From contig CAIQOK010000140.1 in the NCBI GenBank assembly GCA_903873415.1, forward strand, positions 1-37,806: a stretch of 37,806 nucleotides of DNA, written 5' to 3'. The DNA comes from an uncultured Verrucomicrobiota bacterium. GTDB taxonomy: Bacteria; Verrucomicrobiota; Verrucomicrobiia; Limisphaerales; CAIQOK01. Below the pieces are notes generated by a model. That model was given only the letters and a program-made list of their open reading frames with translations, had not been told where the DNA came from and did not search any database. A program made the translations under genes and the position numbers. Positions 1 through 7,856 of this stretch are shown in pieces; the first letter of the stretch is position 1; each line of letters begins with the position of its first letter.

Positions 1-69
1 TCATAGGTTTAAAGTGTCGGATGCGTGATCTGGATTCAGGGTTTGCGTCGCAAGTCAGGTTCTCGGGTG

Positions 70-3000
70 TCAGGGAGCCACGGTCAAGTTGGCGTTGTCG
101 GTCATACGGTTCAACTGGAACGTGCCGGCAGACTGGAACGATCGCGAATTGGAACCCAATCCCAGCACGTTGAAGGTTTCCGCGTAAGTCCCGCTCAGCG
201 CCGTCGCCGCTCCGATCCGGCTCGCAAAGTCATCCCCCGTGCCTTGGAAATACAGCGTGATCTTGCGCTGCAGGTCATACGACTGCGACCCGCGCGCCAG
301 CATCGCACTGAACGTGGCGTTCAGATTGTTATGATCCGGATGATAGGCGTGGACGAACGGGTTCGCCGCCCGGTCGTTGTAATCCACAGACACCGTGGTG
401 GAGAGGGTGCTGCCCCTGGCCAATGCCCCATTGAAAGACCAGAGCGTGTTGGTGGGCGTCCAAGGGAGGTGCACCGCCGAGATGCGGCGCGCTTGGGTGA
501 GGAATTTCGCGTTCAGCGCCGATTCACCGCTGGAGATAATCGAGTTGGTGTAGGCGTCCAGACCGGCATAGACCCGCTGCATAAGAACGGCGGGCGATCC
601 GTTGGTCGGATTTTGAATGATTAAGCGCAACGGATAAGCGGCCGGAACGGCACCCAGATTGGTGTTGAGCGTGGAGAGATAAGTGCCCGTGGACGGGAGC
701 ATGATCACCCCGCTGGCGGCGTCGATGGAATACACATTGAACTGGCGGGAAAGCGTGTAAATGGCCGCGTTGGTGTTGCCCAAGGTGGACGCCACGACCG
801 CCAGGCGCGTGCCGTCACCGGAACTCGCCAACCCCGACCATTGGCTGGCCAAACTCCGGTTGTTCCAGGTGTTCCCTGCGTCGTCGGAGGTGTAAATCGG
901 ACTGCCCGGACCGGCGGCGACGATGTGCAATCCGTCCATGGAACAAGCCACCTTCGCGCCGGGGATGCTCAAGGTGCTGGTGCTAAAAGCCATGCCCGAG
1001 CTTTGGGAGATGGAAATCTGGCCGTTGGTGGAGACGGTGACCAGCGTGGTCAGGGTGGCATCGGCTGCCGCGGCCACGGTGGAACGGCCACCGCCGATCG
1101 CTGAATTCCAGGTGACGCCCATGTCGGAGGACTTATAGGCGCGGCCATCGTTGATGAAGGCAAGCACGTTACTGGCGTTGGCGGATTGCACCAGGGCGCC
1201 CCAGCTCTCGTTGGTGTTTGAGGTGGGCCGTGTGGCCGCCCAAGTCACCCCGGCATCGGGCGAGCGCAGGATAACTCCCACCGCAGTGATGGCGTAGAAG
1301 ACTGTGCCGTCCTGGGAGACGGAGATAGTCGTCCACGTGTTGGACCCGTAAGAGGCGGCGGTGGTGGCCCAGTGCGCGCCGTAGTCGCTGGAGAGATAGA
1401 GCGGGCCGTTGGTCACCGCCGCAAGAACCACCTTGCCGGAACTGGAACATGCCAGGGCCGACCAGGGTTTGTTCGTGACGGTGCCGGAGGGGTTGTTCGT
1501 GGCCACCGACGACCAGGTCTGGCCGTAATTGGAGGAGACATAAATTTGCCCCCCCGTGGAGTTGGTGCCGGCATCGGCGGCAAAGATGCGGCTGCCGTCC
1601 GCCGAAGAGGCCACAGCACTGTAATTGCAAGTCAGCACCGGGGCCAGACCGACGCCGTCCAGCAACACCGCCCCGAAGTCGGATGGGGAATTACTGGCAG
1701 TAATAAAAGAGAGCGTCATGGTGCTGTTGCTGGCGACAAAAGGCATACTCCACACCTCGGTGTAAGGGGTGGAAAAAGTCCCGGCGGCAGCCACCGGCAG
1801 GACGGTGTGGGCGGGAACGATCATCTGGCCGACATTGGCCGCAGTGCCAATAATCACCCGGGAGGTGAGATAACCGGCGTTCGTGACTGCCAGGCCGCCG
1901 TTGGCGGTGTCGCCGATCAGTTTGAACGCCGCGGCTGAGAAAGTGGTGTTCGTGCCGTAATTGGCACTGAATTCGAGGGATGCGGGGCCCACGCGCTGCC
2001 AATAAACCAGGCGGATGGGATAAACGCCTGCAACCATGTTGGTGAAAACGGTAATCCGGTCATCCGCGGTTTTATTCAGGTCGCACACCGCCACGTTGGT
2101 CCCGAGGGTAAAACGAAACCCCTCATCGCTGTTCACATGAAAAGAGTAAGTCCCGTTGGTGGGGATGGTGATTTGGGCGGTGGCTTCCAGGACCCAATTG
2201 GTGGTGGCGCTGCCCAGGCCGGGAAAGTTCGCGTCGTTGGCGAACTGGCCGCTGAGTCCGGCGTTGTTGGTATAATTAAGCACGGCGGCGTTGGTGGAGA
2301 AGAGAGTGGATTGGACGCCGGAGTTGGTGTTCGCCAGCAGAGCTTCGGCTTGAGCCACCGTGCCGACCGTGCCGGCGGCCAGCGTGCCGTTGCCCACCAC
2401 GACTTTCAACTTCCAGCCCGAAACCCGGGTGTTATTGTTAGTCACCGCAGCCTCGGCGTTCTCGAAATAATGCACCTGATAAACACCGCCCACCTGCAGA
2501 TTACTCACCACCTGGGAAAGAACGTTGCTGCCCTGGAGAAACGCCGTCTGCGTCCCGACGGGAATAATCCCGTTGTCGGCATAAGGCGAAAAAGAAACAC
2601 CGCCGGCCGCGCCGGGATTGATCCCGGTCAAGCCCGTCGCCGTCCAGCCTGTGAGATTCGTGTAACCGGGGAAGACAGTTACGGTATCGGTCTGGAAGCT
2701 GGGATTGATGAGAGGGATGCCTTGGGCATTGACCCAAGCGGCGCTGCTCAGCTCGGAGTTGGGGGCGCCCAGCCCGGCGGAAGCCACCGCCGAAGCGAGG
2801 GTAGACACAGAGTTACTGGCATAAGTCTTGAGATATTCGCCCACCTGACTTACAGAAGCATTGCCTACCCAGAGTCCGCCCAATGACCCGACTTGGGCCT
2901 GAACGGGAATGGGGACCTGCATGAAGCCCAGTGAATCGGTGAAGGTGATGATGCCGGCCAGAACGGAGCCTTGCGGGTAGGTGATGGCGGAGCGGTCCAA

Positions 3001-3972
3001 GCCCAAAGTAACAGCCAGAGAGGAGCCGGAAGTGCCGTAGGGCGCCAAAGTCCAGCTATAAGTCTGACTGGTGGAAAGCACGCTGTAACCGTAAGTGAGG
3101 TTGGTGGTATTCAGGGAACCCTTGATCAAAAGCGGCGGCACTCCAGCCAGAGCCGGCTGCCCCGCGGGCGGGGTGTCGGAGGCCGAGAGAGTGGCGGTGA
3201 TGGTGAGGGAGTTGGTGGAGAGATTGTTCAGTCGGAAAACGCTCTGGCCCAGGCTGGTTCCATAATTGATGCCGCCGGAGGCGACACTCACCACCTCGAA
3301 CGGGCCGAAGTAATTATTGAACACCGTGCCGGACCGCATCCAGTAAGCCTGTCCCCGGGCCATGGACGTAAGGGTGAAGAGAGCGGAACTAAGGAGTTTT
3401 GGATTGGTTCCTGCGACCAGCTCGCCGCCGACGTAATAATCCACCTCCGGGCTGACAGTCTGGAGGGCTTGGGATTGGCCGAAAAACGAGGCGAAGGTGG
3501 GGGGCGCATTGCTGACAACGGGAAAACCAATCAGGTTCAGGCCTGAGACGGTCCAAGTATGGCGGGGCGGCACGGGCTGGCCTTTGACCTGCCACTTGTA
3601 ATTGACGTTGGTGGCGCTGGACACATAGACGAGATAGGCGGAATCGCCGACGAGGTTCTGGAGAGTGGTGACGGAACTGTTGGTGCGGTTCCAGCACAGC
3701 CAGTCGAGGGTGGCGGTGGGGGTGGCGGGACTGTTGACGAACTGGGTGCGCAAGGAGGGGTTCCAGCGCCAGATCTGGGTGATGGGGTTGGAGGCGTCGG
3801 TGGCGACGAGGTTGCTGATGGAGTTATAGGAGGCGTCGACGTGGAGAAAGACGGCGTTCCAGCCGTTGGTGACCTGAACTGTCTGGGTGACCCACTGGGC
3901 GTTGGACCGGAGGACGCCGGCGGCCAGAAATATTGGCAGCAGGAGGAATCGGAGGTAAAAGGTGCAGTTCAT
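70..3972 (-). CDS. Large secreted protein with PA14 domain and BNR/sialidase-like propeller
   Basis: This 1300-residue protein begins with a clear signal peptide (residues 1 to about 26, hydrophobic LRFLLLPIFLAAGVL core, cleavage near SNA-Q), so it is exported. Residues about 410-500 (FQTDTV, GWTATG, VYQVHYFENAEA) look like a jelly-roll/DUF642-like binding module. Residues about 570-675 match a PA14 domain (YSFHVNSDEGFRFTLG, YPIRLVYWQRVGPASLEF). Residues about 780-1075 carry repeated Asp/Ser-box-like units (SSNYGQTW, SSDYGAHW, SPDAGVTW, SSDMGVTW, SDDAGNTW), which predict a beta-propeller. The C-terminal 220 residues are unassigned. The composition is rich in Ser, Thr, Asn, Gly and Ala, as is usual for secreted proteins of Verrucomicrobiota and Planctomycetota. 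No membrane anchor or sorting tail is obvious. The partner or substrate is unknown; carbohydrate binding is an inference from the PA14 and propeller folds. It stands alone with its own promoter at 4016-4045. Confidence 0.85.
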   Translation of the reverse strand: MNCTFYLRFLLLPIFLAAGVLRSNAQWVTQTVQVTNGWNAVFLHVDASYNSISNLVATDASNPITQIWRWNPSLRTQFVNSPATPTATLDWLCWNRTNSSVTTLQNLVGDSAYLVYVSSATNVNYKWQVKGQPVPPRHTWTVSGLNLIGFPVVSNAPPTFASFFGQSQALQTVSPEVDYYVGGELVAGTNPKLLSSALFTLTSMARGQAYWMRSGTVFNNYFGPFEVVSVASGGINYGTSLGQSVFRLNNLSTNSLTITATLSASDTPPAGQPALAGVPPLLIKGSLNTTNLTYGYSVLSTSQTYSWTLAPYGTSGSSLAVTLGLDRSAITYPQGSVLAGIITFTDSLGFMQVPIPVQAQVGSLGGLWVGNASVSQVGEYLKTYASNSVSTLASAVASAGLGAPNSELSSAAWVNAQGIPLINPSFQTDTVTVFPGYTNLTGWTATGLTGINPGAAGGVSFSPYADNGIIPVGTQTAFLQGSNVLSQVVSNLQVGGVYQVHYFENAEAAVTNNNTRVSGWKLKVVVGNGTLAAGTVGTVAQAEALLANTNSGVQSTLFSTNAAVLNYTNNAGLSGQFANDANFPGLGSATTNWVLEATAQITIPTNGTYSFHVNSDEGFRFTLGTNVAVCDLNKTADDRITVFTNMVAGVYPIRLVYWQRVGPASLEFSANYGTNTTFSAAAFKLIGDTANGGLAVTNAGYLTSRVIIGTAANVGQMIVPAHTVLPVAAAGTFSTPYTEVWSMPFVASNSTMTLSFITASNSPSDFGAVLLDGVGLAPVLTCNYSAVASSADGSRIFAADAGTNSTGGQIYVSSNYGQTWSSVATNNPSGTVTNKPWSALACSSSGKVVLAAVTNGPLYLSSDYGAHWATTAASYGSNTWTTISVSQDGTVFYAITAVGVILRSPDAGVTWAATRPTSNTNESWGALVQSANASNVLAFINDGRAYKSSDMGVTWNSAIGGGRSTVAAAADATLTTLVTVSTNGQISISQSSGMAFSTSTLSIPGAKVACSMDGLHIVAAGPGSPIYTSDDAGNTWNNRSLASQWSGLASSGDGTRLAVVASTLGNTNAAIYTLSRQFNVYSIDAASGVIMLPSTGTYLSTLNTNLGAVPAAYPLRLIIQNPTNGSPAVLMQRVYAGLDAYTNSIISSGESALNAKFLTQARRISAVHLPWTPTNTLWSFNGALARGSTLSTTVSVDYNDRAANPFVHAYHPDHNNLNATFSAMLARGSQSYDLQRKITLYFQGTGDDFASRIGAATALSGTYAETFNVLGLGSNSRSFQSAGTFQLNRMTDNANLTVAP

Positions 3973-4015
3973 TGAACTAATTTAAACTAAAAAGTTACTT
4001 CTTTACTTATTGGCA

Positions 4016-4045
4016 ATTGTATTTGAAGGTCGCGGGATCAGTCAA
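4016..4045 (-). promoter_or_regulatory. Promoter of the PA14/propeller gene
   Basis: On the minus strand TTGACT (4040-4045) and TACAAT (4016-4021) are separated by 18 bp, each matching the sigma-70 consensus at five of six positions. The predicted start lies near 4009 and leaves a 5' leader of about 36 nt with no Shine-Dalgarno sequence. Confidence 0.6.
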
Positions 4046-4350
4046 CAACATCCTATAGGTGAGGATTGCCCGCGAGTCTTGGTCTTTGCGGACTGACTGC
4101 TTGCGGTTCCCCCTGCAGCCGGAATTCGCCTCCCGGAGTTTCTTTTGCTTGGGGGAGCAGTGACTTTGCCCCTAAATTTAAATTCCATCCCGCTGTGCTG
4201 CAGGCTTTTGCAATCACACAAGACCGCGGCTGCAGAGCTTGGACTTCCGCCTGATTACGGCCGATGCGACCCGGCAGAAATTCATTGGGCAGCGGGAATG
4301 CTGAGGCTGCCGGCCAGAGCCGCGGAGCCAAGTTCAGACTTCCGACCCGA
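4046..4350. other. Gene-free spacer of about 305 bp
   Basis: Short open frames exist on both strands, but none has a recognisable domain, a ribosome binding site or protein-like composition. I see no clear terminator for the halogenase-like gene that ends at 4351, and no repeat or RNA gene. Confidence 0.5.
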
Positions 4351-5880
4351 TCATATTGATGAGGGATGTGCGCGTGAAAACCAAGTGCGCCAGCCCTCGG
4401 TCAATTCGAGCCAGCCCCATCCGGCCAAAGCCCGGAGCAGGGGCAATGAGGTTTTTGGGGAGAAAGTGAAACCGGAAATCAATTCGCGGCGTCCATCATT
4501 GCGACGCCCCCAGAGGCCGCGCTGGCGTCGGATCCGGGCCATTTGGGCGAAACGTCGGTTGTAGAGGCGCATGAAGCAGAAAAACGGGAGGGAATGCGGG
4601 GTGGAAAAGGCGGGAGACGCCAGAGCCATGGCCCCGAGTTTGAATGGTTGGGATGCCACCCCGAGGTAATAGAGTCCCAGATCGAGCTGAAAGGCGCGGC
4701 GCATCAGCTCGTATTCACCCATGTATTCGTATTTGTCCTGATACACGGCCGCAAACCACCTCTGGTAGCTGTCGGTAAAAGCCTGATTAAGCCGGGCAAT
4801 CCGGGGGGGCAAGGGTTCGCCTCGTTGGCCGGCCAGAACCAATTGTGCGGCCGACCAGGTGCTGTAGGAAATCCAGTCCATGCCCGGGCTGTAGAATGGA
4901 TCAAGAAATGCCGCGGCATCGCCCACCAGGACAAAGCCATCACCGGCAAAGGTGGCGCTGGAATAAGCAAGATTTTTTCGGGAATGCACATCCCCTTCAC
5001 GCCACTGCGCCTGGGCCATCAACTCGCGGCCGACGGGGTGCTGGAGCAGAAAGTTTTTCAATCGATCCCCCGGCAGGCCCTCCGCCGGCCACGATACCAG
5101 ACGCTGATCAAACACCACGCCCACACTCATGTCCCCGCCCTTGAGGGGAATAATCCAAGCCCACCACCCCGACCCGAGGAGATGATTGGTGGCCGTGCCG
5201 CGAACGCCCTTGCAGGCTACAGCCCAGGCGGGGAATTTGCCGGCCAATTCAAGGCCATCCCAGTCCTTCACCCCCGTCCATCGGGCCCAGACCGCCGAGG
5301 TGGGATGGGCTGTATTGATCCGCCGCCACCCCTGTTGGCGTGCGAGCAGGGCGACCACGCCTGAAGCGTCCACCACCCAACGAGCCGAGACCTTGCGCAC
5401 GGTGCCGCCATGCCGCACCTCCAGAATTTGCCGGCCGCCTGGGCAGAGTTCTATCCTCCCCACACTGGCTGGCCGGCATACTTGGGCGCCCACCTCTGCG
5501 GCGCGGCGCAGAACCTCCTCATCCAGTGCCGCGCGGTCCACCTGAAACGCGGGGACTCGCGACAGGTATTCCCCCCCGATCTCAGTGGCTTGGTCCAGGG
5601 TGGTGGCGCGCGGGTTGGCGAACCAAAAACGCATCCCCTGCTTGACCAGATGCGATTCGTTGAGGTATCGGGTCAGGCCGAGAACACGGCAGAGAAAATA
5701 ACCACTCACCTCCACCGTTGCCTCCCCCACCCGCCGATTGAAGGCCGGGGATTTTTCGAGGATCAATACCCGCAACCGCGGCTGCTCCCGCAAAAGCAAA
5801 ATCGCCGTGGCAGCACCCGAGAGCGCCCCCCCCACCACGGCCACATCAAAAGAATCCGCATCCGGGCAGGTGGCATTCAT
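4351..5880 (-). CDS. Flavin-dependent halogenase-like FAD oxidoreductase
   Basis: This 509-residue protein starts with a Rossmann FAD-binding segment (VAVVGGALSG, residues 13-22, a GxGxxG variant with Ala in the third position). It carries WAWIIP near residue 238, matching the WxWxIP signature of flavin-dependent halogenases. It also carries FLDPFYSPG near residue 325, matching their Fx.Px.Sx.G motif just after the FAD-contacting VLVGDAA. Lys80 in HLVKQGMRFW sits about where the catalytic lysine of PrnA/PltA-type enzymes is found. From family knowledge such enzymes use FADH2, O2 and halide to halogenate an activated substrate, often one tethered to an acyl carrier protein. A longer open frame to 6021 is rejected because it overlaps the upstream gene; ATG 5880 precedes the FAD motif by a normal distance. 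It lies 26 bp downstream of the periplasmic-protein gene, apparently in one operon, and divergent from a KS/CLF/KR/ACP set. A non-halogenating reductase or hydroxylase of the same superfamily is possible. Confidence 0.75.
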   Translation of the reverse strand: MNATCPDADSFDVAVVGGALSGAATAILLLREQPRLRVLILEKSPAFNRRVGEATVEVSGYFLCRVLGLTRYLNESHLVKQGMRFWFANPRATTLDQATEIGGEYLSRVPAFQVDRAALDEEVLRRAAEVGAQVCRPASVGRIELCPGGRQILEVRHGGTVRKVSARWVVDASGVVALLARQQGWRRINTAHPTSAVWARWTGVKDWDGLELAGKFPAWAVACKGVRGTATNHLLGSGWWAWIIPLKGGDMSVGVVFDQRLVSWPAEGLPGDRLKNFLLQHPVGRELMAQAQWREGDVHSRKNLAYSSATFAGDGFVLVGDAAAFLDPFYSPGMDWISYSTWSAAQLVLAGQRGEPLPPRIARLNQAFTDSYQRWFAAVYQDKYEYMGEYELMRRAFQLDLGLYYLGVASQPFKLGAMALASPAFSTPHSLPFFCFMRLYNRRFAQMARIRRQRGLWGRRNDGRRELISGFTFSPKTSLPLLRALAGWGWLELTEGWRTWFSRAHPSSI

Positions 5881-5906
5881 CGGAGGCGCAGAAAGGAAGT
5901 GGCCGC

Positions 5907-6512
5907 TCAATCCACCCGGTCGATGTGAAGATCGACTTTGAGCACAGTGCCGTCGGCCGCGGAGATGTAGACATCCCCAATGCTGGTGTCGTCGTTGGGG
6001 TTCTTGAGGCGGGCGGCCCAAAGACGCACCTTCCAGACGGGGGATTCCAAGGAGGGATCGAACTTGAACCTGGAATTCAGGGACAGCTGGGTTGCGCGGA
6101 GCGTGATGTTCTTCAACAGTGGCTGGGCGGAAGCAATTTGGATGGCCTTATTGGAGTCGGTGTGCAGTTTTTTAGGATCGAAAATATTTTCAGCTTTGAT
6201 GTATTCGATCATGCGCAGGGGCCGGGAGACAGCCAGCTTCTGGCCCGCGCCGAATTTCACCTCGGTGCTTTTAAAGGTTGCGTCAGCATCGTAGTAGACC
6301 ACCCACCAAATCGTGGGAAAAAGGCTGCCGATGGATTTTTCGGAGCGGATTTGGACCACTTTGTCTCTGGAATCCTTGCCGACGTAATCATTGCCGGCCT
6401 TGATGAGCTCAAAGGCGGTGGGTTCGGCGGCGAAGGCCGCTTGGCAAAGCAAAGCCATGGCCAGAGCGGCCAATCGGAGTGTTTTTTGGAGACCGGGGTG
6501 TTTATTCATCAC
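5907..6512 (-). CDS. Exported protein with PepSY-like C-terminus, function unknown
   Basis: The protein has 201 residues (200 from the adjacent ATG at 6509). It begins with a signal peptide (about residues 10-29, LRLAALAMALLCQAAFA) and is otherwise soluble, so it is probably periplasmic. The C-terminal half has alternating strands ending in VWKVRLWAARL and GDVYISAADGTVLKVDLHIDRVD, which resembles the PepSY-type fold seen in small periplasmic proteins. This is a judgement by eye. No catalytic motif or lipobox was seen. It is the first gene of a two-gene unit with the halogenase-like gene, and divergent from the ketosynthase operon. A role in handling or exporting the product of that locus is a guess from position only. 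The promoter at 6519-6547 predicts transcription starting at the GTG, so the message may be leaderless. Confidence 0.7.
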   Translation of the reverse strand: MMNKHPGLQKTLRLAALAMALLCQAAFAAEPTAFELIKAGNDYVGKDSRDKVVQIRSEKSIGSLFPTIWWVVYYDADATFKSTEVKFGAGQKLAVSRPLRMIEYIKAENIFDPKKLHTDSNKAIQIASAQPLLKNITLRATQLSLNSRFKFDPSLESPVWKVRLWAARLKNPNDDTSIGDVYISAADGTVLKVDLHIDRVD

Positions 6513-6518
6513 GCGGAG

Positions 6519-6547
6519 AGTCTAGCCCAGGCACTGGAGGGTGACAA
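6519..6547 (-). promoter_or_regulatory. Promoter of the periplasmic-protein/halogenase unit
   Basis: On the minus strand TTGTCA (6542-6547), a 17-bp spacer and TAGACT (6519-6524) end exactly six bases before the GTG at 6512. Transcription would start at or next to the start codon. Confidence 0.55.
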
Positions 6548-6566
6548 TCTGGAAAAGGGCGCTTCG

Positions 6567-6595
6567 TTGACTTGCAGGCGTGTTCACTCTTTAAT
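6567..6595 (+). promoter_or_regulatory. Promoter of the ketosynthase operon
   Basis: TTGACT (6567-6572), a 17-bp spacer and TTTAAT (6590-6595) match sigma-70 boxes at five of six positions each. It is back to back with the minus-strand promoter, with the two -35 boxes 19 bp apart. The -10 box overlaps the first ATG of the ketosynthase frame (6594), which argues for a start codon further in. Confidence 0.55.
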
Positions 6596-7856
6596 GGCGG
6601 GGCAGCCTAGTGACATTGTTGTGTTATTTCCTGTTTCCAAATCCGCTCATCCGCACCGCGTGGTCGTCACCGGCGCGGGGATTCTCACCGCTCTGGGTGC
6701 CGGATGGCAGCCCAACGCGCAGGGCTTTCGGGCCGGGCGCGTGGCGATGCGGCCGGTGTCCCTTTTTCCCGTGGACCGGCAGCGGATTGGGCTGGCCGGG
6801 GAAGCGGACCTGCCGCCCCTGCCGTCCACCCGGTTGGGTGCCCGGCAAATGAAACGCATGGACCGGGCGGCCACGATGCTGCTTTTCGCCGCGCATGAGG
6901 CCTGGATTCAATCCGGCTGGGGACCATCGGATGATTTGCCGCTGGTGCTAGGCACCACCAGCGGAGGGATGATGCTGGGGGAAACCTACTACCGCCAAGC
7001 CATCCAGACGCCTGACCTGCGGCGAGGCCAGGCCGAGCGCGTCCACAATTACCTTGCCCAACGCCAGGGCTTGAATCTGGCCGATGCCTTTGGATTCAGC
7101 GGACCGATGACGATCATTGCCAACGCCTGCGCCTCAGGGGCCAACGCTATTGGGCATGCCTTTGAGCTGCTGCGCCGCGGCGGGGCCCGGCGGGTTCTGA
7201 CAGGCGGTTACGACGCCCTGAGCCAAGTGGTGTTTGGGGGATTTGACTCTCTGCAAGCCCTCTCCCCAACGCGCTGCCGGCCATTTGATGTGCGGCGCGA
7301 TGGACTGGCGCTGGGAGAAGGCGCGGCTGTGCTCGCTCTGGAAACGCTGGACTCAGCGCGGCGACGCGACGCTTTGATTCTGGGCGAAATCGTCGGCTAC
7401 GGCGCGGCGAACGACACGCATCATTTAACCCAGCCCCATCCTCAGGGAGAAGCAGCCGTGACCTCGATGAGTGCGGCCTGCACCTGCGCCGGGCTCAGTC
7501 CGGAGAAAATAGATTATCTCAACGCGCACGGGACCGGCACCCCGCTGAATGACTCCGCAGAGGCGGCGGCAATCAACAAATGGGCCGGCACTCATGCCGC
7601 GCGGCTGCCTGTCAGCTCCACCAAATCGAGCATCGGCCATCTTCTGGGGGCGGCCGGGGCGGTGGAAACCGTGGTTTGCCTGATGGCTCTGCAGGGCCAA
7701 TGGCTGCCTCCCACCTCCACACTGGAAACACCCGACCCGGCCTGCGGTTTTCCTCTGGTGCAAACCCCCGCCGACGCCGCGCTGGAATATGCGCTGACCA
7801 ATTCATTTGGATTTGGAGGTGCCAACGCATCGCTCATCCTTCGGAGGCATCCATGA
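6594..7856 (+). CDS. Beta-ketoacyl-ACP synthase, FabF/KS-alpha type, catalytically intact
   Basis: The 420-residue protein has the full ketosynthase catalytic set: Cys179 in NACASG, His312 in NAHGTGT, Lys344 and His349 in STKSSIGH. Family knowledge assigns it decarboxylative Claisen condensation of a malonyl-ACP extender onto an acyl chain. The open frame continues upstream to 5925, but that part is antisense to the neighbouring gene and is discarded. ATG 6594 is given as the start; GTG 6621 or GTG 6660 (just before VVTGAG) may be the true one, because the predicted -10 box covers 6594. A start at 6621 would give 411 residues, very close to the usual FabF size. Its stop overlaps the start of the next, active-site-less ketosynthase by four bases, which suggests a KS/CLF heterodimer as in type II polyketide and aryl polyene systems. 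Since the partners are not fatty-acid genes, this is probably not the housekeeping fabF. Confidence 0.85.
   Translation: MAGQPSDIVVLFPVSKSAHPHRVVVTGAGILTALGAGWQPNAQGFRAGRVAMRPVSLFPVDRQRIGLAGEADLPPLPSTRLGARQMKRMDRAATMLLFAAHEAWIQSGWGPSDDLPLVLGTTSGGMMLGETYYRQAIQTPDLRRGQAERVHNYLAQRQGLNLADAFGFSGPMTIIANACASGANAIGHAFELLRRGGARRVLTGGYDALSQVVFGGFDSLQALSPTRCRPFDVRRDGLALGEGAAVLALETLDSARRRDALILGEIVGYGAANDTHHLTQPHPQGEAAVTSMSAACTCAGLSPEKIDYLNAHGTGTPLNDSAEAAAINKWAGTHAARLPVSSTKSSIGHLLGAAGAVETVVCLMALQGQWLPPTSTLETPDPACGFPLVQTPADAALEYALTNSFGFGGANASLILRRHP

Noticed and set aside
4053-4564. Open frames on both strands between the PA14 gene and the halogenase-like gene
   Set aside because: No domain, no ribosome binding site, unbiased composition, and partial antisense overlap with the halogenase-like gene.
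5881-6021. N-terminal extension of the halogenase-like protein by 47 residues
   Set aside because: It overlaps the exported-protein gene in another frame and precedes the FAD motif by too much for the family.
5907-6512. LolA-like lipoprotein carrier, as found in aryl polyene clusters
   Set aside because: Size is similar, but the strand pattern and the GDVYISAADGTVLKVD ending look PepSY-like, so I did not use the LolA name.
5925-6593. N-terminal extension of the ketosynthase frame by 223 residues
   Set aside because: It is antisense to the exported-protein gene and lies upstream of a strong promoter; it has no ketosynthase-like sequence.
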